From: Syntrophaceae bacterium UBA1163
Lineage (GTDB): Bacteria; Desulfobacterota; BSN033; UBA1163
Direction of reading: 5' to 3'
DNA length: 15,336 nucleotides
Assembly: GCA_002311635.1 (NCBI GenBank)
Contig: DBZJ01000020.1
Coordinates: 1 to 15,336 of the forward strand
The notes beneath the pieces are model-generated. The model ran no database searches. It was not told the origin of the DNA and worked only from the letters and a program-made list of their open reading frames with translations. The stretch's first letter is position 1. Every line of letters starts with the position of its first letter. Below, piece by piece: positions 7,147-12,795 of this stretch. The translations under genes and the position numbers were made by a program.

Positions 7147-7374
7147 ATGAGCAACGACCTTGAAAAAGAACAGGGAGACAGAATAAGAAAAGCAAGATTA
7201 CAAAGATTCAACGGAACCGTGAACATGAAAGAAATGGCTATATTTCTTCGTGTACCATACCGAACTTATCAGAATTGGGAAATGGGACGAAATTTACCCA
7301 GAAGAGAAATGCTAATAAAACTTGCCGACTTACTAAAGGTCAGTCCAGCCTATCTTGCCTTCGGAACTGAATAA
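7147..7374 (+). CDS. Small XRE-family helix-turn-helix regulator
   Basis: This 75-aa protein is essentially one HTH_3 (Cro/C1-type) domain. The helix-turn-helix runs from about residue 26 to 58: MKEMAIFLRVPYRTYQNWE, then GRNLPRREMLIKLADLL. The C-terminal SPAYLAFG motif is typical of phage-type and XRE repressors. It should bind DNA as a dimer and probably controls its own gene through the repeats just upstream. The ATG at 7147 is preceded in frame by a GTG at 7144 that could also start it; no clear ribosome site is visible. It is the first gene after tRNA-Thr, where small regulators of mobile elements are often found, and its codon use is more AT-rich than that of the genes left of the tRNA. 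Confidence 0.8.
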   Translation: MSNDLEKEQGDRIRKARLQRFNGTVNMKEMAIFLRVPYRTYQNWEMGRNLPRREMLIKLADLLKVSPAYLAFGTE

Positions 7375-7463
7375 ATCCTACTCATACTTCCTGCCCCCTT
7401 CTCCACCTCCGTTGACATCCTGATCCTAATTTGATACTTTTCAACCGGATATGGGGGATCAAA

Positions 7464-7772
7464 ATGAAAAAATTAATTGTGTTGGCTATGGTGTTGGGGT
7501 TGTTAAGTGGGTGTGCTCACGTCTCTAATATTGCACAGATGGAAAAGAAGATGGCGGGGTGGGATATGATGGTAACCCACAACTCTGCCCCTGATGGAGA
7601 TAATATAAAACACTACTACTTTGCTTATTATGGGGAAAGCTTCCGATATTCAGGTTGGTACTGCTGGGAGTTCACCTGCGATAAGGAAGGGAAGATTCTA
7701 AAGACAAAGGAATACTGGGTTGGAAATAATAAAGCTCTTGAAGAATTTAAACTAAGGAGTATGATCCCATGA
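7464..7772 (+). CDS. Small outer- or inner-membrane lipoprotein of unknown function
   Basis: This 102-aa precursor starts at the ATG after GGGGGAT. It carries a short lipoprotein signal (MKKLIVLAMVLGLLSG) with a lipobox LSG-C17, so the mature protein begins at Cys17. The mature part is about 85 residues, rich in Tyr and Trp (HYYFAYYGESFRYSGWYCWEF), with two further cysteines (C67, C72) that could form a disulfide. No family is recognised. Its stop codon overlaps the next start by ATGA (7769-7772), so it is translationally coupled to the coiled-coil gene. In-frame codons upstream to 7431 are ignored because they would place residues ahead of a classic signal peptide. Confidence 0.75.
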   Translation: MKKLIVLAMVLGLLSGCAHVSNIAQMEKKMAGWDMMVTHNSAPDGDNIKHYYFAYYGESFRYSGWYCWEFTCDKEGKILKTKEYWVGNNKALEEFKLRSMIP

Positions 7773-8050
7773 AAAACAAACCAATAAAAAGAACGAATCT
7801 CAAACTTGATACGATAGCCGCTCTTCATCAAAAAAATCAAAAATTGCAAGTACAGGTTGATCGTCTTAAGCATAAGATTTTGGAACTTGAGACTAAAATC
7901 TTGAAACAAAAACAGAAAATAATCAAAGTTGAAATAGAGAACTCTAAGCTTAGAGAAGAAAAAGCGGGAGTTGATGTTAAAATTGTCAAATTTGGTAATC
8001 ATAATAAAGCCTCCGAGCTAACAACTAATGGCCAAGGAGGAGATCAATGA
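7769..8050 (+). CDS. Small coiled-coil protein of unknown function
   Basis: This 93-aa protein is highly charged and lysine-rich. Residues about 13-66 form a heptad pattern with Leu, Ile and Val at a/d positions (LHQKNQKLQVQVDRLKHKIL and onward), strongly predicting a coiled coil. The tail (about 68-93) is Asn/Gly-rich and ends GGDQ. No signal peptide is present, so it is likely cytoplasmic. It overlaps the genes on both sides by ATGA (7769-7772 and 8047-8050), showing a tightly coupled three-gene unit. GGAGGAGAT at its own 3' end is the ribosome site of the next gene. It may be a scaffold or adaptor; no partner can be named. Confidence 0.7.
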   Translation: MKNKPIKRTNLKLDTIAALHQKNQKLQVQVDRLKHKILELETKILKQKQKIIKVEIENSKLREEKAGVDVKIVKFGNHNKASELTTNGQGGDQ

Positions 8051-8262
8051 AGCTACGAATTGCCCTTCTGGTTTTTGGATTAATCATCATTTCTATCGGT
8101 GATGTTTATGGGGCGGATTGGAAACTTTATAGTTCAAGTGATATCAGTTTAGTTTACTACGATGCACAGAGCATAACTCACCCAGCTAAAAACATTGTCA
8201 GGGTGTGGGAAAGATGGAGAAACTTCAAACAACTAATCACGATCCTATTGCTCAGAAACTAA
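8047..8262 (+). CDS. Truncated surface-adhesin-E-like secreted protein
   Basis: This 71-aa ORF has a signal peptide (about residues 1-22, ending VYGA) followed by DWKLYSSSDISLVYYDAQSI and KNIVRVWERW. That pattern matches the N-terminal half of surface-adhesin-E-like periplasmic proteins (W-x-x-Y, YYD-x-x-S-I, NIVRVW), which normally continue for another 60 or more residues. Here the frame drifts into a short unrelated tail (NFKQLITILLLRN) and stops, so the gene appears cut by a deletion or fusion. It starts at the ATGA overlap with the coiled-coil gene and has a strong GGAGGAG site. A separate 49-aa frame begins inside it at 8214. Confidence 0.6.
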   Translation: MKLRIALLVFGLIIISIGDVYGADWKLYSSSDISLVYYDAQSITHPAKNIVRVWERWRNFKQLITILLLRN

Positions 8263-8363
8263 ATGAATTGGTTGAAGAACATAATAGGATAAACAGGGTG
8301 TTGGAGAGATTCTTAGAAAAGCTATTCAACACATATCCAAAAGACCCCCCAAATACCCCTTAA
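8214..8363 (+). CDS. Hypothetical 49-aa helical protein overlapping the truncated gene
   Basis: The ORF begins at an ATG in a different frame inside the last part of the truncated surface-adhesin-like gene and runs 101 bases past its stop. The product is amphipathic and helical, with the pattern QKLNELVEEHNRINRVLERF and a Pro-rich end (PKDPPNTP). The composition looks coding, with regular Leu, Glu and Arg spacing typical of a coiled coil. GGGAAAG lies just ahead but is very close to the ATG. It may be a real small gene or the surviving end of a longer gene fused by deletion to the one upstream. Confidence 0.4.
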   Translation: MEKLQTTNHDPIAQKLNELVEEHNRINRVLERFLEKLFNTYPKDPPNTP

Positions 8364-8508
8364 ACATCTAAGAAACTATCTTAGATACTTTGGTGTAACC
8401 CATTATTTTAAATAGAAATTTTGAGGGTAGAATGTAGGGAAATACTGCACTCATTGAGACCCCCTTTAGTTATATAAGAAAAAATTATTAGCTTTTAATG
8501 TCAACTGG

Positions 8509-8787
8509 TTACAGAGTCCTCTTTGGCAGTCTTACCAGTCCCCTTGCAGTTATCACCCCTGCACTCCGCCAGTACTCCAAGATTAAGTTGAGTAGTTCAT
8601 CCATCTCACTTGGTGCCACTTCGATTAGCTCTGCCATCCTATTTAGTCGCTGCTCCTGATGCTCAAGGTGCTGGACGAACCTGACCTTCCTTTCTCTTTC
8701 TGATCTCAGTTCCCTTAGCTTCTCCCGATACGGGTTACAGGTTGAACCATCATCCCTGCCTCTGTCAATACTATTAATCTGTCTCAT
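8509..8787 (-). CDS. Hypothetical 92-aa charged helical protein
   Basis: The protein is rich in Arg, Glu and Leu. The middle (REKLRELRSERERKVRFVQH and onward, about 21-60) looks like a continuous helix or short coiled coil. It is followed by an acidic helical segment (EVAPSEMDELLNLILEYW) and a basic tail (GLVRLPKRTL). No known family or cysteine/histidine motif is visible. The start at 8785-8787 is supported by GAGAAGG six bases upstream on the minus strand, which makes it more than a chance frame. It is the only minus-strand gene between tRNA-Thr and the EVE gene, and repeat copy A begins upstream of it, so that repeat could hold its promoter or leader. Confidence 0.5.
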   Translation of the reverse strand: MRQINSIDRGRDDGSTCNPYREKLRELRSERERKVRFVQHLEHQEQRLNRMAELIEVAPSEMDELLNLILEYWRSAGVITARGLVRLPKRTL

Positions 8788-8835
8788 CGGGTGCCTTCTC
8801 GGAGGCTTAGAGGGGTAAGGACGCAGTTACTTCTC

Positions 8836-9130
8836 AATTCCTGCCCTCACCTCCGCACTCTCTCCTTCACCCCATAATTCCATCCTACCCCAGAGGCATC
8901 GAGTTGACATCTCCGGTCCCTTAACTTCTTAACATTCTATCTTTGTGGGAAACGGTCTGGACTTTCAGTAGAATCTGGAGAGAAGGTGGTATTTGCATTG
9001 AAGGCAGGTTTTGCGGTGGGAAATACCTGTTTGATTTAAACGGGTTAAAGAAGAAAAATGAAGATCCGTGGACTCTTCTTAATACGTTCTTATGTCCAGT
9101 GATTCCTTCATCTTAAAGGATATGGTAATC
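8836..9130. repeat. Dispersed repeat, copy A (~290 bp)
   Basis: This block is an imperfect copy of 10311-10627. The best-conserved parts are AGGCATCGAGT (8894), CATCTCCGGTCC (8908-8919), a 22-base identical stretch at 8935-8956 containing TTTGTGGGAAACGG, TGGTATTT (8987-8994), TGGACT (9069), TACGTT (9083) and CAGTGAT (9097). These appear in the same order and nearly the same spacing in copy B, with an 11-base insertion in B. On the minus strand a 27-codon frame begins at ATG 8910 after AAGGGACCGGAG, and the equivalent start exists in copy B. The nature of the repeat is unknown. Confidence 0.7.
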
Positions 9131-9509
9131 ATTCGTGTAGTTTTGCTTGCTTGTAAATATCATTATGCATCGATAATATATCAAATCATGATGAAGTGGT
9201 CTAACCAGAATATTTTCCAATCTCTTTATATTCCAATTTATCGCGAAAGCGAGTAAGATAAACAGTGACTAATTTTTGGCCCTTTTTGTCGCAGGTTTTC
9301 CTTTGATTTATTTCCTTGGAGGGTGGATTCTTGGAAAGGAAAGAATTAATGCCATAGGATATCCATTCAAAAAACTTTTCAAAGTAGAATAATGGCCTGA
9401 GATTTTAATCGCCATTGCTAACTCAGATTATATACTCTTTTTGAATGTTTCTGCTGGATAGGAAAGCAGTATTTATCCACAGTCGCGTTTGTCTGGAAAG
9501 GAGGACTAC
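9131..9509. other. Gap with a possible decayed membrane-protein fragment
   Basis: No intact gene is visible before the metallophosphoesterase. The plus-strand frame 9273-9392 encodes a protein-like, partly hydrophobic piece without a start codon (FLALFVAGFPLIYFLGGW, then ILGKERINAIGYPF and KKLFKVE). The same frame continues upstream past a single TAA (9270-9272), as in a gene killed by a nonsense mutation. A small GAAA-loop hairpin (TCGC/GCGA, 9241-9252) lies just upstream. I see no good sigma-70 promoter. Confidence 0.3.
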
Positions 9510-10229
9510 ATGAGCATATTAGAGCCTACCACAGAAGAGATTTTGAAATGGTTTAATGGAATTAAAAATACATCGAGTCTTGTGCTACCTGACAGGGTTC
9601 TGGTTTTGAGCGACATTCATGCGGCTGCAGGAGACGAATATGATCCATTGAAGATAAGTCGAAAAGAACCTGAGATCATTGACCTGCTGCAAGACGCTTT
9701 TAAGAAAGGCTACTCTCTCTTCGCATCAGAATTTTGGGATGTGTGGCGGGGCTACGATCTTTCAAGCATTTATAATGCTCACAAAGATCTGGTTTCGATA
9801 GTAGACCAGTATCAAAAGGCAAACAGGCTATATACTGTAATAAGCAATCATAATCTGGATTTGTTTCTGCGCCCGGATTATCTAATTTTTAAGGGCTTTG
9901 GAAAGCAGATATTCTTTGATCATGGTCATCGGTTCGATTTTTACAACGATGCTGGCTGGCAAATAGGACGAGAGGCTGTGCGAATTGCTGACAAGCTAGG
10001 CTTAGACTTTGAATTGGCGCCTCATCCTGCGAAATCAAATCCCGATAGGCACGCGGCAGTTCGAGGATGGAGGCAAGTCCTAGCTGATGTCAACAAAGAT
10101 TGGGAATTCCACTGGGGCCACACGCATTATTTCGAGGATGGAGGAAACAATCACAATGACGGGAGTCCACTTTCAGGACAGTATGGCTATTATATTGAGA
10201 AAGGAGTCACTATTCCAATAAAGAGATAG
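9510..10229 (+). CDS. Calcineurin-like metallophosphoesterase with altered metal-site motifs
   Basis: This 239-aa protein keeps the order of metallophosphoesterase motifs. Motif 1 is LSDIH (D35, H37). Motif 2 is at 71-80 as FASEFWDVWR, where the family has GD before x-x-D. Motif 3 is ISNHN (N113, H114), where the family has GNHD. Motif 4 is DHGH (138-140) and motif 5 is GHTH (203-206). The family hydrolyses phosphoesters at a two-metal centre and includes LpxH and class III cyclic-nucleotide phosphodiesterases. Here the bridging Asp of motif 2 is replaced by Glu74 and the Asp after GNH by Asn, so activity may be changed or lost. The ATG at 9510 has a perfect AAAGGAGGA site. It is cytoplasmic, with no signal peptide. 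It stands alone between repeat copies A and B, about 750 bases upstream of the Pycsar operon on the same strand. Confidence 0.75.
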   Translation: MSILEPTTEEILKWFNGIKNTSSLVLPDRVLVLSDIHAAAGDEYDPLKISRKEPEIIDLLQDAFKKGYSLFASEFWDVWRGYDLSSIYNAHKDLVSIVDQYQKANRLYTVISNHNLDLFLRPDYLIFKGFGKQIFFDHGHRFDFYNDAGWQIGREAVRIADKLGLDFELAPHPAKSNPDRHAAVRGWRQVLADVNKDWEFHWGHTHYFEDGGNNHNDGSPLSGQYGYYIEKGVTIPIKR

Positions 10230-10310
10230 TTGAAAGGTGATTAGAAATTGGAGGTCATTACATTTTGAAAGCTTTGGAAGTAAATATTTTGGCAACCTAT
10301 CTCACAGCAA

Positions 10311-10627
10311 CTGCTCATCCCTGACCTCACCAATAAACTCTATCCTTAACCCCTTCACCCCACCTTCACACCACCAGGCATCGAGTCGAGTCATCAGGGT
10401 CATCTCCGGTCCTTTAACTCCTTAGCCTTCTATCTTTGTGGGAAACGGTATGGGTCTTCATTGACATATGGAGTATGGTATTTACATTGATCGACCGAAT
10501 TTCTCGTTTAAATACGGAATGATTTGAATAAGCTTAAGGGCTGCCCAAATGAACGCTGGACTTTACCCATTACGTTTTATACGCAGTGATCCGGGATCTT
10601 TACGTTGTATGGAAAGGGATGGGTAAG
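10311..10627. repeat. Dispersed repeat, copy B (~315 bp)
   Basis: This is the second copy of the block at 8836-9130, beginning about 80 bases after the metallophosphoesterase stop codon. Matching landmarks are AGGCATCGAGT (10376), CATCTCCGGTCC (10401-10412), the 22-base identical stretch (10428-10449), TGGTATTT (10476), TGGACT (10557), TACGTT (10571) and CAGTGAT (10584). It has an 11-base insertion after 10386. On the minus strand a 33-codon frame begins at ATG 10403 after AAAGGACCGGAG, in the same place as in copy A, but the amino-acid sequences differ, so I do not call it a gene. Confidence 0.7.
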
Positions 10628-10749
10628 AGATTGTTGAGTTCTTCCTTGAAGTCCTCAATCCAGATTTTTGGCAAAGCATGCAGGATTTGAATTGGTAATT
10701 GTTGAATTCAGCTAAGGAGGTCACCGCAATATCTTGTAGTCAGTTTCCC

Positions 10750-10778
10750 TTGACATACTACTCCCTTTTCCGTATATT
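10750..10778 (+). promoter_or_regulatory. Consensus sigma-70 promoter of the Pycsar operon
   Basis: The -35 box TTGACA (10750-10755) is a perfect match. It is followed by exactly 17 bases and TATATT (10773-10778), five of six for the -10 box. The predicted transcript starts near 10785 and carries a leader of about 160 bases before the 11-codon ORF at 10945. It is the best promoter visible in the window, suggesting steady basal expression of the defence genes. Confidence 0.75.
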
Positions 10779-10796
10779 TTACCCATCCCCAAATAA

Positions 10797-10863
10797 ATTC
10801 TCATCACTATTCCACATGGTGGATAAAGCTGCAGGTTGAGAAGAGAGTAATGGATGTGAGAAT
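10797..10863 (+). promoter_or_regulatory. Possible folded leader of the Pycsar mRNA
   Basis: ATTCTCA (10797-10803) can pair with TGAGAAT (10857-10863). Inside lies a smaller hairpin, CCAC/GTGG, around ATG (10812-10822). The leader could therefore form a closed two-hairpin structure upstream of the leader ORF. This is seen by eye only, and no known riboswitch is recognised. Confidence 0.25.
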
Positions 10864-10944
10864 GATGGTTACCAAGAAAGCTCCAAAAAATAAAACCGGT
10901 ATCAGAAAACATTGCTATTCCTAACAACGAGGAGGATCACAAAG

Positions 10945-10980
10945 ATGATTAAGAGAACGATTGTTATTAGCGGGGATTAA
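10945..10980 (+). CDS. 11-codon leader ORF ahead of the Pycsar effector
   Basis: The ORF encodes MIKRTIVISGD and has the strongest ribosome site nearby (GAGGAGGA at 10929-10936, eight bases from the ATG). It stops at 10978-10980, one base before the ATG of the effector gene, which has only a weak site of its own (GGGGATTAAA). This arrangement suggests translational coupling through a leader peptide. The alternative is that the effector originally started here and a frameshift separated the two. A third reading, TTG 10961 as an in-frame effector start, lacks a matching ribosome site. Confidence 0.45.
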   Translation: MIKRTIVISGD

Positions 10981-10981
10981 A

Positions 10982-11584
10982 ATGGGTGAAATATCAATAA
11001 AATCAGAAGCTGGAGGCTTATCAAGCAAGGAAGCTGGGTTTCCAGAATCACCAAAGATGAGTATCCCTCAAGAGAGAAGAACACCTGAATCCAATCTTTT
11101 AGCTATTCTTAATCGATATGATAAATTCATAGCCTTGGCAAACCAGAAAGCGTCATTCCTAATTGGCTCTTCAGGTGTTCTCCTTGGTGTAGCAATAATT
11201 GAAAGGACAAAGATTTTGTTTGCAACAGAGATGACATGTATAACCTGGTTAAATGGTGTTCTATATCTAATTGCTGTTCTTGGATTATTTGGCGTTCTCA
11301 TTTGTTCCCTGATAGTTGCTTTCCCTATAACAGGATCTGGGGCAAAGGTTGGTGAATATACATCTCTCATCGCGTATTCAAGTGTAGCAGAAATGAAAAT
11401 AGAGACATTTGAATCCAAATTATCCTCCACCGATTATGATTTTTGGAGTGATATTGTTCATCAAACGCACGAACTTGCCAAGATTACAGCAAGCAAATTT
11501 AAGGTTCTGAAGTGGGCTACCGGCTTTGCTTTAATCTCAGTAAGTTCAATTGTATTGCTTTTCATAATGGCAACACTCAAATGA
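10982..11584 (+). CDS. pycTM: Pycsar transmembrane effector PycTM (DUF5706-type)
   Basis: This 200-aa protein begins with about 35 polar residues. It then shows the mark of Pycsar TM effectors: a helix LLAILNRYDKFIALANQKAS leading directly into membrane segment 1 (about 59-77), segment 2 (about 88-114), a polar soluble stretch (about 118-176, with DFWSDIVHQTHELAKITASK) and segment 3 (about 177-198). In Pycsar the effector senses the cyclic pyrimidine nucleotide made by PycC and damages the inner membrane, stopping growth before phage are released. The identification rests on this topology and on the cyclase gene overlapping its stop codon by ATGA (11581-11584). The start at 10982 is the first ATG after the leader ORF. 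The order effector-cyclase is one of the arrangements possible for such pairs. No known soluble effector domain such as TIR is present. Confidence 0.85.
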   Translation: MGEISIKSEAGGLSSKEAGFPESPKMSIPQERRTPESNLLAILNRYDKFIALANQKASFLIGSSGVLLGVAIIERTKILFATEMTCITWLNGVLYLIAVLGLFGVLICSLIVAFPITGSGAKVGEYTSLIAYSSVAEMKIETFESKLSSTDYDFWSDIVHQTHELAKITASKFKVLKWATGFALISVSSIVLLFIMATLK

Positions 11585-12318
11585 GTTGGGATAAGCAATA
11601 TTATGATGATCTTTGGGATCGAACATGGCGGCGTGGTGGGCGCTTTGATGAACTCAGTGGGAAAATAAAACCACGTGTTGAAATTCCAGATCCACGCTAT
11701 CTTCAAATTGGAGAAGCACGTTCTATTACTGGAGCTGTGCTTTTTGTTGATATTGTCTCCTTTACCGAACGATCAAAGCGAACTGCTCCGAAAGATCTTC
11801 TGCTAACCCTGGATTTATTTCTCGCAGAAATGGCACAAATTGTGAACGATTGGGACGGTGTTATAGAGAAATTTACCGGAGACGGGCTAATGGCCATTTT
11901 CGATACCGCTTACGGAGATGAGTCTAAAATGGTAAAGGATATAATTGATGTTGCAACAACAATGAGATACGCGATAGCCAAACCAATAAACTCCTACCTC
12001 GAAAACAAAAAAATTGAACCAATTCATTACCGTATCGGAGTCGATGGGGGGAATTTACTCGTAGGCAAATTAGGTGTTCGATCAGACAACGATCCTGTGA
12101 CCATTGGTTTTGCAGCAAATATTGCGTCAAAACTCCAAGAAATAGCTCCCATAGATGGTATTCTCATCGGTCATTACATTTACTTTCATCTTCCCGATTG
12201 GGAAAAGGCTTATTGTTTCCGCCAACAATCCCCTGCTGATTGGACTTATATAAGAATAGGAACGTCAGAGAAATATCCTTTTTATTCTTATTCAGCGGAG
12301 TGGAAAATTCCCCCATAA
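11581..12318 (+). CDS. pycC: Class III nucleotidyl cyclase, predicted pyrimidine cyclase PycC of a Pycsar system
   Basis: This 245-aa protein is one class III cyclase domain with a short N-terminal extension (about 1-50, rich in Trp, Arg and Asp) and no receptor or membrane part, as expected for PycC. The two metal-binding aspartates are present: D57 in LFVDIVSFTERS and D101 in KFTGDGLMAIF. The dimer-partner part of the site is VTIGFAANIASKL, with the transition-state Asn at N180 and Lys184 where cyclases usually have Arg. The purine-selecting Thr/Asp position before I-G corresponds to V173. Loss of a purine determinant fits a cCMP or cUMP product, but which base is used cannot be read here. 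The start is set at 11581, the ATGA overlap with PycTM; upstream in-frame codons lie inside that gene. The frame ends 60 bases before a hairpin. Confidence 0.85.
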   Translation: MSWDKQYYDDLWDRTWRRGGRFDELSGKIKPRVEIPDPRYLQIGEARSITGAVLFVDIVSFTERSKRTAPKDLLLTLDLFLAEMAQIVNDWDGVIEKFTGDGLMAIFDTAYGDESKMVKDIIDVATTMRYAIAKPINSYLENKKIEPIHYRIGVDGGNLLVGKLGVRSDNDPVTIGFAANIASKLQEIAPIDGILIGHYIYFHLPDWEKAYCFRQQSPADWTYIRIGTSEKYPFYSYSAEWKIPP

Positions 12319-12377
12319 TAATTTCTATACAATGGAATTTAGTATGTTTCTCATCTTGCCTTGTTCACCCAAGCTTT

Positions 12378-12407
12378 TAACTCTTATAACCAGAGTAAGA
12401 GTTATAA
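12378..12407 (+). terminator. Hairpin after the Pycsar operon, probable terminator
   Basis: TAACTCTTA (12378-12386) pairs with TAAGAGTTA (12396-12404) around a 9-base loop. An alternative, mutually exclusive stem, TTATAAC (12384-12390) with GTTATAA (12401-12407), uses some of the same bases. It lies 60 bases after the pycC stop. The following run is A-rich rather than T-rich, so termination is likely but not strong. Confidence 0.45.
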
Positions 12408-12502
12408 AACAGAGTGGGGAGGGCTTCAAAGACAAAACTTCAATCTCTGTCGCCCTCTGCCTAATAGACTACAAAGATTTCCGTATACCAGTACCAATCT
12501 TT

Positions 12503-12575
12503 TATTCACTTTCTAACAGTAATCCTCAGTATATAGTGCTGATTGGTGCTGAGGATTCGTAGGTGTAAGCGCCAG
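12503..12575. repeat. Short dispersed repeat, copy C, with a 9-bp inverted repeat
   Basis: The ends match 15041-15116: CTTTCTA, CAG-AATCCT-AG on one side and GTA-GTGTAA-C-CCA on the other, with a diverged middle and nearly equal length (about 73 and 76 bases). Inside copy C, AATCCTCAG (12521-12529) and CTGAGGATT (12549-12557) form a perfect 9-bp inverted repeat. Both copies follow a plus-strand accessory gene. I tested this against integron attC consensus ends by eye and it does not fit. Confidence 0.35.
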
Positions 12576-12579
12576 ACAG

Positions 12580-12795
12580 TCAAAGACAAAGCTTGCCCTG
12601 TATTAAAGTTAGGATCGAACTTTTCGGCGGGAAGTACCATTTCTCTGGCCAACTGTCCACAACAACCACATCAGCCTCAACCGGGACGATCTTCAGCAAA
12701 CTGCTTCCGGCTTCCTCCATTGTTTCCTTCAGAATAAGAGCCACCGTCTTATAAAAGGGGTGTTTAATGGTGTTAAGCCCGTGTTTATCCCCTCC
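12580..12795 (-). pseudogene. Remnant of a family-A DNA polymerase C-terminus (phage or plasmid type)
   Basis: The minus-strand frame between stops at 12796-12798 and 12580-12582 has no usable start but encodes a recognisable end of a family-A polymerase: TVALILKETMEEAGSSLL, then KIVPVEADVVVVDSWPEKW. In these enzymes the last helix (V/I-M-EEAG) and the strand P-V-E-x-D-V-x-V-x-D-S-W close the palm domain, and they end just after the Trp. About 20 unrelated residues follow here. All catalytic motifs are missing, so this is a fragment. It is evidence that a phage or plasmid once occupied the space between the Pycsar and EVE modules. The host polA end usually looks different, but I cannot exclude it. 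Confidence 0.6.

Noticed and set aside
12503..12575. Integron attC site
   Set aside because: Hairpin-forming and placed after a gene, but the expected RYYYAAC and GTTRRRY ends are missing and no integrase is in the window.
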